Below, in pieces: positions 1 to 8,956 of a stretch of 25,688 nucleotides of DNA. Made by a program: the position numbers and the translations under genes. Every line of letters starts with the position of its first letter. Positions within the stretch are counted from its first letter, which is position 1. The stretch is from an uncultured Collinsella sp. (GTDB lineage: Bacteria > Actinomycetota > Coriobacteriia > Coriobacteriales > Coriobacteriaceae), in NCBI GenBank assembly GCA_902493145.1, contig CABUOA010000028.1, forward strand, positions 1 through 25,688, written 5' to 3'. Below the pieces are notes generated by a model. The model did no database searches. It was not told where the DNA came from and worked only from the letters and a program-made list of their open reading frames with translations.

Positions 1-110
1 AAGCACTTAATGTGCTTTCCGTCTTGCGCAGGACTGTAGAGCAGCAAACTTAACCCCCGCCCCCAGCCCCGGAGACCCTCCCGGAGGGACCGAAAAATTT
101 TTTCAAAAAA
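1..110. other. left-edge intergenic stretch, no gene seen
   Basis: No coding region can be supported here. A 6-bp stem lies at 1-6/12-17 with a short T run, and a 5-bp C/G-rich stem lies at 76-80/84-88, followed by an A/T-rich stretch. Either could be the tail of a terminator for a gene left of the window, but both are weak. The A/T-rich stretch at 93-112 lies just upstream of the tRNA promoter and could act as an UP-like element. Confidence 0.3.
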
Positions 111-114
111 GTTG

Positions 115-144
115 TTGCGCGCCGGACAGACTTCTGTGTATACT
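115..144 (+). promoter_or_regulatory. probable promoter of the tRNA-Asp gene
   Basis: A -35-like TTGCGC (115-120) and a -10 TATACT (139-144) are separated by 18 bases, about 47 bases upstream of the mature tRNA. An A/T tract precedes the -35. An alternative -35, TTGTTG at 112-117, would give a poor spacing of 21. Confidence 0.6.
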
Positions 145-190
145 AATCCCCGCAGCGCACGCGAGCGGAAACAAACGCGAACGTCTGCCT

Positions 191-268
<78 letters not shown>

Positions 269-276
269 ACGCAATT

Positions 277-304
277 AAAGCCACGTCTTCGGACGTGGCT
301 TTTT
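277..304 (+). terminator. intrinsic terminator of the tRNA-Asp gene
   Basis: A 9-bp perfect stem (279-287 with 292-300) is capped by a TTCG tetraloop and followed by a T run. Two flanking A-T pairs extend the stem. It starts 8 bases after the tRNA CCA end. Confidence 0.93.
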
Positions 305-438
305 GCGTTTGATGCACTTTGTTTCGATAGAACGATCGCCCTGGTGCATCTTCGCCCAGAATCCCCGCGCCTTCGGGAACGCAAGTAAAATCTAATAAGT
401 ATATCTGTCTGAACAACAGCTTTGTTGCGCAACACCTG

Positions 439-469
439 TTCAACGAGACAGGGGGTTAGGTTATACTAA
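439..469 (+). promoter_or_regulatory. probable promoter and operator of the Rrf2-family gene
   Basis: A -10 TATACT (462-467) is preceded at 17 bases by a -35-like TTCAAC (439-444). An inverted repeat TTAG-N6-CTAA (456-469) is centred on the -10 box, where an autorepressing Rrf2 protein could bind. The leader to the start codon would be about 155 bases and contains short self-complementary stretches but no recognisable riboswitch. Upstream, 305-438 holds only a 7-bp inverted repeat (311-317/344-350) and no gene. Confidence 0.5.
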
Positions 470-627
470 ATTCCACTGTGCGCCGCATCTGATGCATTTC
501 GCTCCAAGCGCGGCACTCAGTGGATATCCGATTTACCATTTGGATGTCCTGGCGGTCATTTAGCGTCTCGACACAAGCTCGGCCCCGGAGCTCGTTCGAG
601 CTGTTCGTATTCCTTGAAAGGGGAAAA

Positions 628-1113
628 ATGGACATATCGAGGAAGACTGATTACGCCCTTCGTATGCTGGCGATGCTTGCCGAGGATCCGGAGCGTTTGC
701 TTTCTGTTCGCACCGCTGCCGAAGAGGTCAATGTTCCGTATTCGTTTGCCCGCTCGATTCAGCACGGTTTGGTCCAGGCCGGTATTGTGGAGAGCCTGCG
801 TGGCGTCCACGGTGGCATGCGTCTCAAGGTCAGTCCGGACGACGTCACCATTCGTCAGGTCGTCGAGGCCGTTCAGGGCCCTATGGTTATGAACGATTGC
901 ACCGCACCCGATGGCGACTGTGCACGCATGGGCACGTGCTGCTATCATCCCCTGTGGGCCGGAGCTCAAGCGTTGATGCGCGACTACCTCGATTCCGTTT
1001 CGCTCGGCGACATCGTCGCTCACCGCCAGTTCCCGGCCGTCGATCCCAAGTTCGCCGACCGCGACGCGTTTCCCGAGTACGCCGCCTGTGCATGTGCTTG
1101 CCGGGAGGAATAG
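628..1113 (+). CDS. Rrf2-family transcriptional regulator with Cys cluster
   Basis: This 161-residue protein begins MDISRKTDYALRML, the typical N-terminus of Rrf2-family winged-helix regulators (IscR, NsrR, CymR). The ATG at 628 is chosen because GAAAGGGG sits just upstream and the family motif starts exactly there; the longer open frame upstream lacks this support. The winged helix covers about residues 1-80, including GGMRL in the wing. C91, C98, C104 and C105 sit where IscR and NsrR bind an Fe-S cluster (spacing C-x6-C-x5-C-C), so an Fe-S sensor of redox, iron or nitric oxide is likely. An unusual C-terminus adds C154, C156 and C158. Only 21 bases separate it from the glycosylase gene, so the two are probably co-transcribed. 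The exact signal cannot be read from sequence. Confidence 0.9.
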   Translation: MDISRKTDYALRMLAMLAEDPERLLSVRTAAEEVNVPYSFARSIQHGLVQAGIVESLRGVHGGMRLKVSPDDVTIRQVVEAVQGPMVMNDCTAPDGDCARMGTCCYHPLWAGAQALMRDYLDSVSLGDIVAHRQFPAVDPKFADRDAFPEYAACACACREE

Positions 1114-1134
1114 CGCCGCATAAGGAGCATAGAT

Positions 1135-2040
1135 ATGATTCAGGACCCCTTTCGTTCGATGATTCGTTCGGAAGGGGTCCTGCGTTATCGCGACCTTCCG
1201 TGGCGCCGCACGCGCGATCCGTACATCATTTGGCTTTCCGAGGTCATGCTGCAGCAAACACAGGTGCCGCGCGTGGAGACGCGCATGCCGGCGTGGCTCG
1301 ATCGCTTTCCAACCGTGCAGGCGCTTGCCCAGGCCGCGCCTTCCGATGTTTTGGATGCTTGGCAGGGGATGGGCTACAACCGACGCGCTCTGGCGCTCCA
1401 CAAGGCCGCTCAGCGCGTTGTAGAGGACTGGAACGGGGAGTTTCCGCACGAGACGCGTGACTTGGTTGCTTTGCCTGGTATTGGCCCGGCAACGGCGCAG
1501 GGTATCCGGTCGTTTGCGTTTGATCTTCCGGGCGTGTATCTGGAGACCAACGTGCGCACGGTCTTTCTGCATCACTTCTTTCCCGATGTACCGGCTGTTC
1601 CCGATCGCGAGCTGGTGTCGCTGGTTCAGGCGGCCTGTCCGGCGGCCCCCGGTGCGGCGACCGACGAGATCGCTCCCTTTGCCGCGCCGCTCGATGATGC
1701 CGACACGCCGCGCGCGTGGTATTACGCGTTGCTGGATTACGGCGCATATCTAAAAAAGACGTTGCCCAATCCGTCCAGGCGCTCGGCGGGCTATAGCCGT
1801 CAATCAAAGTTTGAGGGCTCACGTCGCCAAAAGCGCGCGCATATCGTGCGCATGTTGCTGGCAGCGCGCGATGGCCAACCGGCGGGGATTACGCTTGCTG
1901 ATGCCGTGGTGGGCGTTAACGATATGGAAGCGGCGGCTGGGCGCGGGCCGGTCGAGCGCGACTTGATCGCGGGCATTCTAGCTGACCTGGAGCGCGAGGG
2001 CTTTTGCCGAGCCGAGGACGATCGTTGGTTGATTGTGTAG
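1135..2040 (+). CDS. A/G-specific adenine glycosylase-like HhH-GPD protein without Fe-S cluster
   Basis: This 301-residue protein belongs to the helix-hairpin-helix-GPD DNA glycosylases and is closest to MutY. LPWR lies at 22-25 and the SEVMLQQTQV segment holds the catalytic Glu (E36). The GxGYNRRALALHKAA segment spans about 78-92 and the HhH motif LPGIGPAT spans 113-120. Where MutY has the catalytic Asp in LDGNV, this protein has LETNVRT (E137). The four-Cys cluster that closes the catalytic domain in MutY and Nth is absent; the C-terminal part instead carries NPSRRS and QSKFEGSRRQKR. These features mark the Fe-S-free glycosylase clade often annotated MutY. It should excise mispaired bases (adenine opposite 8-oxoguanine, or a G/T-type mismatch), but specificity is uncertain. 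The start has AAGGAG at good spacing. Confidence 0.85.
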   Translation: MIQDPFRSMIRSEGVLRYRDLPWRRTRDPYIIWLSEVMLQQTQVPRVETRMPAWLDRFPTVQALAQAAPSDVLDAWQGMGYNRRALALHKAAQRVVEDWNGEFPHETRDLVALPGIGPATAQGIRSFAFDLPGVYLETNVRTVFLHHFFPDVPAVPDRELVSLVQAACPAAPGAATDEIAPFAAPLDDADTPRAWYYALLDYGAYLKKTLPNPSRRSAGYSRQSKFEGSRRQKRAHIVRMLLAARDGQPAGITLADAVVGVNDMEAAAGRGPVERDLIAGILADLEREGFCRAEDDRWLIV

Positions 2041-2155
2041 CCCGCTCAAATCTGAAGAACGGGATTGTAAGGTTTAAATTCTCGGCTTGAGGGGCATCCT
2101 AAAGACGAGGCCGCTCGGAGCCTACGGGCGGCATGCGTTGAAGGGAAGTACACCT

Positions 2156-2695
2156 ATGGATTTTGAGAACTCCCAAACCAAGAAGAACCTCGAGACCGCT
2201 TTTGCCGGTGAGTCCCAGGCACACACCAAGTATCGCTACTATGCCTCCAAGGCCAAGAAGGACGGCTACGTTCAGATCTCGAACATCTTTGCCGAGACGG
2301 CTGGCAACGAGTCCGAGCACGCCAAACTGTGGTTTAAGTATCTGCACGATGGCGCCGTCCCCGATACCCTGGACAATCTGCGCGATGCCGCCGCGGGCGA
2401 GAACTACGAGTGGACCACGATGTACGACGAGTTCGCCAAGACCGCCGAGGAAGAGGGCTTTGCCGAGATTGCCGCAAAGTTCCGTGGTGTCGCCGCCGTC
2501 GAGAAGGCCCACGAGGAGCGCTACAACAAGCTCGTCGAGCGCATCGAGTCGGGCGAGGTGTTTGAGCGTGAGGGCGTAAAGGTGTGGAAGTGCCTGAACT
2601 GCGGGCACCTGCACGTTGGTGCCGAGGCGCCCGAGGTGTGCCCGGTGTGCAACCACCCGAAGGCGTACTTTGAGGAGCAGGTGGTGAACTACTAG
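2156..2695 (+). CDS. rbr: rubrerythrin
   Basis: This 179-residue protein has the two-domain rubrerythrin layout. A ferritin-like diiron four-helix bundle covers about 1-140, with ligand candidates E19 (AGESQA), E52-x-E54-H55 (NESEH), E82 (GENYEW) and E116-x2-H119 (VEKAHEE). A rubredoxin-like C-terminus follows, with Cys pairs C146/C149 and C162/C165. The family reduces hydrogen peroxide with electrons from reduced rubredoxin or NAD(P)H in anaerobes. The ATG at 2156 follows GAAGGGAAG; the longer frame upstream is not supported by a ribosome site. Codon use is strongly biased (AAG, GAG, AAC, GCC), suggesting high expression. It stands alone, 115 bases after the glycosylase gene and ahead of a terminator. 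Confidence 0.96.
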   Translation: MDFENSQTKKNLETAFAGESQAHTKYRYYASKAKKDGYVQISNIFAETAGNESEHAKLWFKYLHDGAVPDTLDNLRDAAAGENYEWTTMYDEFAKTAEEEGFAEIAAKFRGVAAVEKAHEERYNKLVERIESGEVFEREGVKVWKCLNCGHLHVGAEAPEVCPVCNHPKAYFEEQVVNY

Positions 2696-2714
2696 CGCGT
2701 GGCGCTGGCTGTTG

Positions 2715-2806
2715 CGGAGCGCAGGGCGGGGGAAACACCTTTCCCTCTCGCTCACGGCTCCGCAGGGTCGCGCGAGGCAAAGGTATTTCCCCCGCCCTGC
2801 GCTCCG
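2715..2806. repeat. large inverted repeat, 28-base arms, downstream of rubrerythrin
   Basis: Arms 2715-2742 and 2779-2806 are reverse complements with a single mismatch (2736 against 2785), around a 36-base loop. The arms include the GC-rich core GGAGCGCAGGGCGGGGG. There is no T run, and a separate terminator follows. It may be a REP/MITE-like intergenic element or a long mRNA 3' hairpin. Confidence 0.8.
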
Positions 2807-2854
2807 GCTTTGGGTCGTCGCGTGCTCGTTACTGAAAAGCTGATTAGAAGTTTG

Positions 2855-2885
2855 CGTGCCGCCCCTTTTGGGGCGGCACGTTTTT
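2855..2885 (+). terminator. intrinsic terminator after rubrerythrin
   Basis: A perfect 11-bp stem (2855-2865 with 2870-2880), a TTTT loop and five T's directly after. It is one of the strongest hairpins in the window and ends the rubrerythrin transcript after the inverted repeat. From here to 3009 I see only an A/T-richer stretch without a supported gene. Confidence 0.9.
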
Positions 2886-3009
2886 GTGTGTGGTCCCGGT
2901 CTTCACAATTTCCGTCAAGCTTTTGGTTAGGTTTTGGTCGGATGACGCAAGGGTGGAAGGGTAAAAGATCATTCGATAAAAAAGCTCAGAGAAAGTGCTG
3001 GTAGGGGAG

Positions 3010-3060
3010 TTGTTGAGGTTTTCGACAGCTTTTGTCAACAAGAAACTTTGCAGCTATTGC
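3010..3060 (+). promoter_or_regulatory. possible promoter with inverted repeat upstream of the unknown membrane protein
   Basis: TTGTCA (3032-3037) and TATTGC (3055-3060) are 17 bases apart. A 7-bp perfect inverted repeat, TTGTTGA (3010-3016) with TCAACAA (3035-3041), overlaps the -35. The -10 is a poor match, so this is tentative. Confidence 0.35.
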
Positions 3061-3138
3061 TGCAGATTGCGTTGCCGTGGCCTTGGCGGTGCGGGATGCT
3101 GGGCGTAAGCGTCGAATGCTCCGATTGAGGAGGCCAGC

Positions 3139-3573
3139 ATGGATCTATTTCTTGAGACCCCGCAGCAACAAGCTGAGCGCATGCTGCGTCAGCAGCAACG
3201 ACTCATGGAGATGCAAATGCAAGGGGCGGCAGTCCAGCCCTTTGCGCAAAATGTCGTGCTCGCTGCTGTACCTGCAGCTGTGCCCGGGTGTGAATCGGCA
3301 CCAGAGGCCTATTCCGTACAGCAAGATTCATATGCGCAGGAGCTCGCGTTCGACAAGCGTCGTGCGCGCCGTCGCCGCGTGGGCCAGCGCCTGCGCACCT
3401 TGGCGATGATCGTGCTCATCCCGCTGGGGCTTGCGGCCATCTTTCTGGCGTCGTATGCCCTCACGTGCATCCTCAACGGCGCATCGCCCAACGAGGTGCT
3501 CCAGCATCTAGCGGCCCTAGGCCAGCGCCTAGGTGACGTCATAACAACCATCCGCGCCGGCTGGGAGAGTTAG
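3139..3573 (+). CDS. hypothetical protein with one transmembrane segment
   Basis: I do not recognise a family for this 144-residue protein. Residues 8-29 are Gln/Met-rich and probably helical or coiled (PQQQAERMLRQQQRLMEMQM). A basic stretch lies at 73-87 (KRRARRRRVGQRLRT), next to a hydrophobic segment at about 88-112 (MIVLIPLGLAAIFLASYALT). The positive-inside rule places the N-terminus in the cytoplasm, with a short amphipathic tail outside. The start has a good ribosome site (TTGAGGAGG). It is a single gene between the rubrerythrin terminator and the lower-GC islet. Its own base composition matches the chromosome, so it is probably native. Confidence 0.75.
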   Translation: MDLFLETPQQQAERMLRQQQRLMEMQMQGAAVQPFAQNVVLAAVPAAVPGCESAPEAYSVQQDSYAQELAFDKRRARRRRVGQRLRTLAMIVLIPLGLAAIFLASYALTCILNGASPNEVLQHLAALGQRLGDVITTIRAGWES

Positions 3574-3696
3574 CGTTTGTCACATTAGGACTTCTAGGGT
3601 GTAGGGATTCTCGCCACGAGTAGGATTCTTGCATCCTGTGGGTCCTGTCGTGCGACTGAATAGTATTATTGAAGATGAATAATAATAGGATTTGCT

Positions 3697-4227
3697 ATGT
3701 ATAAGCAGGATTTAGAGCAGACTCTTTTGGATATTGACGAAGAGGCGGAGCTGGAAATAGGTCCAAGAGACGATAGGCCGAGCGTTGTATTGGTGGGAGG
3801 AAGCGCCTTCATGCTAAACGATGTGACGAATCGGTCGGTTACACATGACATTGATGTGTTTGAGGCAGACAGGTGCCTCCGCGAGATCATAGCTCGATAC
3901 CCCGAGGTGAATGGCATGGTAGTGGCATATTGCAACCAGATGCCATTCAATTACGAAGATCGACTGATCCCATTGGAGATCGGGGCGCATTTTATCAGGT
4001 ACTTTACGCCATCTTTGGAGGATCTGGCGGTGATGAAGCTTTATGCCTATCGTCCGAACGACATCGTCGACCTCCATAGTCGAACATTTATCGACCGACT
4101 TGATTGGGATCTGCTCGAGCGGCTTATATTCGATGAAGGAGAGGCGTTGGCCTCGTCGCCTTCAGAGCGGAGTTATCAAGAGATGGTCTGTGCATACAGG
4201 CAATACAAAAAGGAGGTGCTCGGTTGA
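3697..4227 (+). CDS. DUF6036-like nucleotidyltransferase, possible toxin of a TA-like pair
   Basis: This 176-residue protein has the signature of minimal nucleotidyltransferase-fold proteins. VLVGGSAF (31-38) is followed by THDIDVF (49-55), supplying the GGS loop and the D51/D53 metal-binding pair. A downstream block, LEDLAVMKLYAYRPNDIVDL (107-126), matches the conserved Lys-x2-Ala-x-Arg-x3-Asp-x2-Asp region of DUF6036/AbiEii-like proteins. Such enzymes can transfer nucleotides to RNA or protein and often act in toxin-antitoxin or phage-defence pairs. The start follows AGGA at 3687-3690. The gene uses AGA, AGG and ATA codons and is visibly less G/C-rich than its flanks, a sign of horizontal transfer. 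It overlaps the next gene by 4 bases. Which partner is toxic is not known. Confidence 0.75.
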   Translation: MYKQDLEQTLLDIDEEAELEIGPRDDRPSVVLVGGSAFMLNDVTNRSVTHDIDVFEADRCLREIIARYPEVNGMVVAYCNQMPFNYEDRLIPLEIGAHFIRYFTPSLEDLAVMKLYAYRPNDIVDLHSRTFIDRLDWDLLERLIFDEGEALASSPSERSYQEMVCAYRQYKKEVLG

Positions 4228-4787
4228 ATCTGACTTTTGAGGGATTTTTGAAAGGCTATTGCCGAGAGCTGTCCGGACAGCAGTCGCTGAGTTTTAGGAA
4301 GCTTGTAAAGCAGGCAACAACGGTTGAGCCGCGTGTGGCGGAGCCTCTGTTTTTGCTCGCTTTGGCGCAGGGTAAGGCCGAATACGTTCTGGGTTTATCC
4401 GAGGGCTCGTGGATGGAAGAGGGCTATCGAGGTGTTTTGTCTCTGTATGGCCAAGCGAGTAGCCTGGCATCTCTATGCTCCGAGGATAAGCTCCCCAATC
4501 GTTACGCCAACGTTTGGCGTGCGTATAGAGGGGTGAAAGAAAAGCCAGCGGCCGACAGAAGGGTGAACGCCCTGATGAGAAAGAGAACACTTAAAGCATT
4601 GGAGGAATCGGGTGTAACGCGCTACGGTCTCTGCCGCGATTTGAATCTGAATAAGGGAAACGTGTACGCATACTTAGCCGGTGATGACTCGAAGGTGAGC
4701 AGGAAGACAGCGCGTCGCATTATGGAATATGCGGAGGAGAGAAGCACCCAAGAAGGGGCCGGGCGCCCGGTGCGTGTGGCGGGGTAA
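4224..4787 (+). CDS. HTH-domain protein paired with the nucleotidyltransferase
   Basis: This 187-residue protein starts at TTG 4224, overlapping the stop of the nucleotidyltransferase gene (TTGA) and preceded by AAAGGAGG. This implies translational coupling and a fixed protein ratio. The N-terminal 110 residues are helical and of no family I recognise. Residues about 130-172 look like a helix-turn-helix: VTRYGLCRDLNLNKGNVYAY, then SRKTARRIMEYAEE. A DNA-binding partner next to a minimal nucleotidyltransferase suggests an antitoxin and autorepressor, or a regulator and substrate of that enzyme. The gene order (enzyme first) is opposite to AbiEi-AbiEii. G/C content and codon use match its partner rather than the flanking genes. 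Start-codon choice is confident; function is inferred from context. Confidence 0.7.
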   Translation: MNLTFEGFLKGYCRELSGQQSLSFRKLVKQATTVEPRVAEPLFLLALAQGKAEYVLGLSEGSWMEEGYRGVLSLYGQASSLASLCSEDKLPNRYANVWRAYRGVKEKPAADRRVNALMRKRTLKALEESGVTRYGLCRDLNLNKGNVYAYLAGDDSKVSRKTARRIMEYAEERSTQEGAGRPVRVAG

Positions 4788-4838
4788 GATTGATCGCGGT
4801 TTTGATTGATAATCGATTGGGTTTGTTGGGCGGAGTCT

Positions 4839-6194
4839 ATGTCTGCTATTGATATTGCGCTTGTTGTGATTGCCTTGGTGGCGGTGGGGGTTGCTGTGGC
4901 TTGCGCCCTCCAGCTCAAGGGCCTTCGTGCCGAGTTGCGAGAGCGTGGCGGCAACGAAGCGGAAACGCTCGCGGCACTCGAGCAGGCCAACAGCGCGCTC
5001 GATGCCCTCAACGTCGCGCTGACAGAAACCCGCCGCACGGCAAACGCCATCGCGCAGCAGCAGACGACCGACGCCGCCGTAGAGCAGCAGCGCTACCTGA
5101 CCATTGCGCGCGAGTTCTCGCAAGCTGGTGACCGGATGGATGACCTGCGCCGCGAGACGGCCCAACAGCTTGGCGCCAACCGCGAAGGCATCGAGCATCG
5201 CCTGGACAAGGTACGCGAGACGGTCGATGCTCAGCTGGGCGCCATCCGCAAAGACAACAACGTGCAGCTCGACCAAATGCGTGCGACGGTGGACGAGAAG
5301 CTCTCTCGCACGCTCAACGACCGACTGTCGGCATCGTTTAAGCAGGTGAGCGACCAGCTCGAGGCCGTGTACAAGGGCCTGGGCGACATGCAGTCTATCG
5401 CCACCGGCGTGGGCGACCTTAAACGCGTGCTGGGCAATGTGAAGGCGCGTGGCATTTTGGGCGAGGTGCAGCTGGGCGCGATCCTGGCGGACATCCTCAC
5501 ACCCGACCAGTATCTGGAAAACGTCGCCACCAAGCCCGGCGCCTCGGAGCGTGTTGAGTTTGCCGTCAAGCTGCCGGTAGACGAGGGCGACCCCGTGCTG
5601 CTGCCGATTGACTCCAAATTCCCGGGTGATGCGTACGAGCATCTGCTCGACGCGCAGGAGTCGGGCGATGCGGAGACCGTGGCGGCTGCGCGCAAGACGC
5701 TCGACACCATGGTCAAGCGCGAGGCCAAGGACATCTGCGAAAAGTACCTGAGTGTGCCGGCAACGACCAACTTTGGCATCATGTTCGTGCCGTTTGAGGG
5801 GCTGTACGCCGAGATCGTCAGCCGCCCCGGGCTTATCGAGATCCTGGGCCGCGACTATCACGTCAACGTAGCCGGTCCCAGCACCATGGCCGCCATTCTC
5901 AACAGCCTGCAGATGAGCTACCAGACGTTTAGGCTGCAAAAACGTACCGACGACGTGCTGCGCGTGCTCTCCGCCGTCAAGGCCGAGCTGCCGCGCTATC
6001 AGGCGGCGCTGCGCCGCGCCCAGCAGCAGATCGAGACCGCGGGCAAAACGGTCGAGGGCATCATTACCACGCGCACCAACGTCATGGAGCGCAAGCTCAA
6101 GGACATCGACGCGCTGGAGGATGCCGACCAAGCCGATGAGATTTTGGGGCTCACATCCGCGGAGCTGCTCGCAGGCCAAAAAGACGAGGGCTAG
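4839..6194 (+). CDS. rmuC: RmuC-family DNA recombination protein
   Basis: This 451-residue protein has the RmuC layout: an N-terminal membrane anchor (about residues 4-26), a long coiled coil rich in Gln, Glu, Ala and Arg (about 27-185), and the RmuC nuclease-like domain. That domain contains VKARGILGEVQLGAIL, the LPIDSKFP motif of the PD-(D/E)XK-like core, and FVPFEGLYAE. The family limits inversions at short inverted repeats. A short C-terminal coiled coil ends in acidic residues. The ATG at 4839 is preferred because the hydrophobic segment starts there, though its GGAG lies unusually close (3 bases). The gene returns to the G/C-rich codon use of the chromosome after the transferred islet. 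It is probably monocistronic, ending in a hairpin terminator. Confidence 0.93.
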   Translation: MSAIDIALVVIALVAVGVAVACALQLKGLRAELRERGGNEAETLAALEQANSALDALNVALTETRRTANAIAQQQTTDAAVEQQRYLTIAREFSQAGDRMDDLRRETAQQLGANREGIEHRLDKVRETVDAQLGAIRKDNNVQLDQMRATVDEKLSRTLNDRLSASFKQVSDQLEAVYKGLGDMQSIATGVGDLKRVLGNVKARGILGEVQLGAILADILTPDQYLENVATKPGASERVEFAVKLPVDEGDPVLLPIDSKFPGDAYEHLLDAQESGDAETVAAARKTLDTMVKREAKDICEKYLSVPATTNFGIMFVPFEGLYAEIVSRPGLIEILGRDYHVNVAGPSTMAAILNSLQMSYQTFRLQKRTDDVLRVLSAVKAELPRYQAALRRAQQQIETAGKTVEGIITTRTNVMERKLKDIDALEDADQADEILGLTSAELLAGQKDEG

Positions 6195-6206
6195 CTGCAT
6201 CTGACG

Positions 6207-6245
6207 GCGGGGCGCCGGTGTAAACGCGGGTGCCCCGCTGCTTTT
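6207..6245 (+). terminator. intrinsic terminator after rmuC
   Basis: A 10-bp stem with one G-T pair (6207-6216 with 6229-6238), a 12-base loop, then a T-rich tail (TGCTTTT). It lies 13 bases after the stop codon. Confidence 0.8.
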
Positions 6246-6255
6246 CGCATCGTGC

Positions 6256-6286
6256 TTGCCTGAAGTGCGCTTCAATGTGCAACAAT
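6256..6286 (+). promoter_or_regulatory. probable promoter of the ABC transporter gene
   Basis: TTGCCT (6256-6261), a 19-base spacer and an AACAAT -10 (6281-6286) preceded by TGC, an extended -10 arrangement. The same TGC-N-ACAAT layout is seen before the YitT-family gene at 23643. Confidence 0.5.
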
Positions 6287-6320
6287 GGCGTTTCGCCCTA
6301 TCAGACGCGAAAGGAAGCCC

Positions 6321-8123
<1,803 letters not shown>

Positions 8124-8186
8124 GCGTCTCGGACGTGGGACAATTGTGCCCATAAGTTTATTGTGCCGTTGAGCTGAGGAGTCGTT

Positions 8187-8852
8187 ATGCCACGCGAGAC
8201 CAATGCCGCCAAGCGCGAGCGCGCCATCGAGGTGTGCGAGCGCCTCAACCGTCGCTATGGCCCGGTCGAGTGCTTTTTGGACCACGAGAATCCCTTCCGC
8301 CTGCTGATCGCGGTGCTACTCTCGGCGCAAACGACCGACGCGCAGGTCAACAAGGTGACGCCGCGGCTGTTTGCCCAGTGGCCCACGCCCGAGGCCATGG
8401 CCGGGGCGAGCGTGGCTGACGTGGCAGACACCATCAAGTCACTCGGCTTCTACAAGAGCAAAGCCAAGCATGCCGTCGAGGCCGCGCAGATGATCGTCGC
8501 CGACTATGGCGGCGAGGTACCGGCCGACATGAAGGAGCTTGTAAAGCTGCCGGGCGTGGGACGCAAGACGGCGAACATCGTGCTCAACGTGGGGTATGGC
8601 ATCGTGGAGGGCATTGCGGTGGACACGCACGTCAACCGCATTGCGCACCGCCTGATGTTGAGTCCCAAGACGCATGCCAAGGAGCCGCTCAAGACCGAGC
8701 AGGATCTGCTCAAGATTTTGCCGCACGAGTATTGGGAGTCGGTCAACCATCAGTGGATTACCTTTGGTCGCGAGATCTGCGACGCCCGCAAACCCAAGTG
8801 CGGCGAGTGTCCGCTGGCAGATTTGTGCCCCAGCGTGCGCGTGACGGGGTAG
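8187..8852 (+). CDS. nth: endonuclease III
   Basis: This 221-residue DNA glycosylase and AP-lyase excises oxidised pyrimidines. All key parts are present: LLSAQTTDAQVN (45-56), the HhH motif LPGVGRKTAN (121-130) with catalytic Lys K127, catalytic Asp D146 in AVDTHVNR, and the [4Fe-4S] loop C198-x6-C205-x2-C208-x5-C214. The start follows GAGGAG at good spacing. The preceding 63 bases hold two copies of ATTGTGCC 19 bases apart, of unknown meaning. It contrasts with the MutY-like protein at 1135-2040, which has lost this Cys loop. A weak 5-bp hairpin with a T run at 8858-8880 may terminate it. Confidence 0.97.
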   Translation: MPRETNAAKRERAIEVCERLNRRYGPVECFLDHENPFRLLIAVLLSAQTTDAQVNKVTPRLFAQWPTPEAMAGASVADVADTIKSLGFYKSKAKHAVEAAQMIVADYGGEVPADMKELVKLPGVGRKTANIVLNVGYGIVEGIAVDTHVNRIAHRLMLSPKTHAKEPLKTEQDLLKILPHEYWESVNHQWITFGREICDARKPKCGECPLADLCPSVRVTG

Positions 8853-8900
8853 GGCGGAACGCATCTTCGTCTGGCGTTTTTTGCGGGGCCGGGTTTGCCC

Positions 8901-8931
8901 TTGAGCCGGAGTCCTCTCCATGCGCTACCAT
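8901..8931 (+). promoter_or_regulatory. possible mfd promoter
   Basis: TTGAGC (8901-8906) and TACCAT (8926-8931) are separated by 19 bases. The match is moderate. If used, the terminator-like hairpin at 8957-8984 would lie inside the mfd leader. Confidence 0.35.
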
Positions 8932-8956
8932 GACAGACAATGTATTTGACGTACGA

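Noticed and set aside
305..627. Riboswitch in the long Rrf2-gene leader
   Set aside because: Short complementary stretches exist but no known riboswitch core could be recognised.
556..1575. 339-codon minus-strand frame over the Rrf2 and glycosylase genes
   Set aside because: It opposes two genes with clear families and shows no recognisable motif.
1135..2040. Calling this gene plain mutY
   Set aside because: The Fe-S Cys loop and the catalytic Asp of MutY are absent, so only a MutY-like label is supported.
2699..3004. 101-codon frame after rubrerythrin
   Set aside because: It runs through the large inverted repeat and the terminator, and its composition is not protein-like.
2886..3138. c-di-GMP-type riboswitch suggested by GACGCAAGGG
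   Set aside because: The flanking helices and conserved loops of that class are missing.
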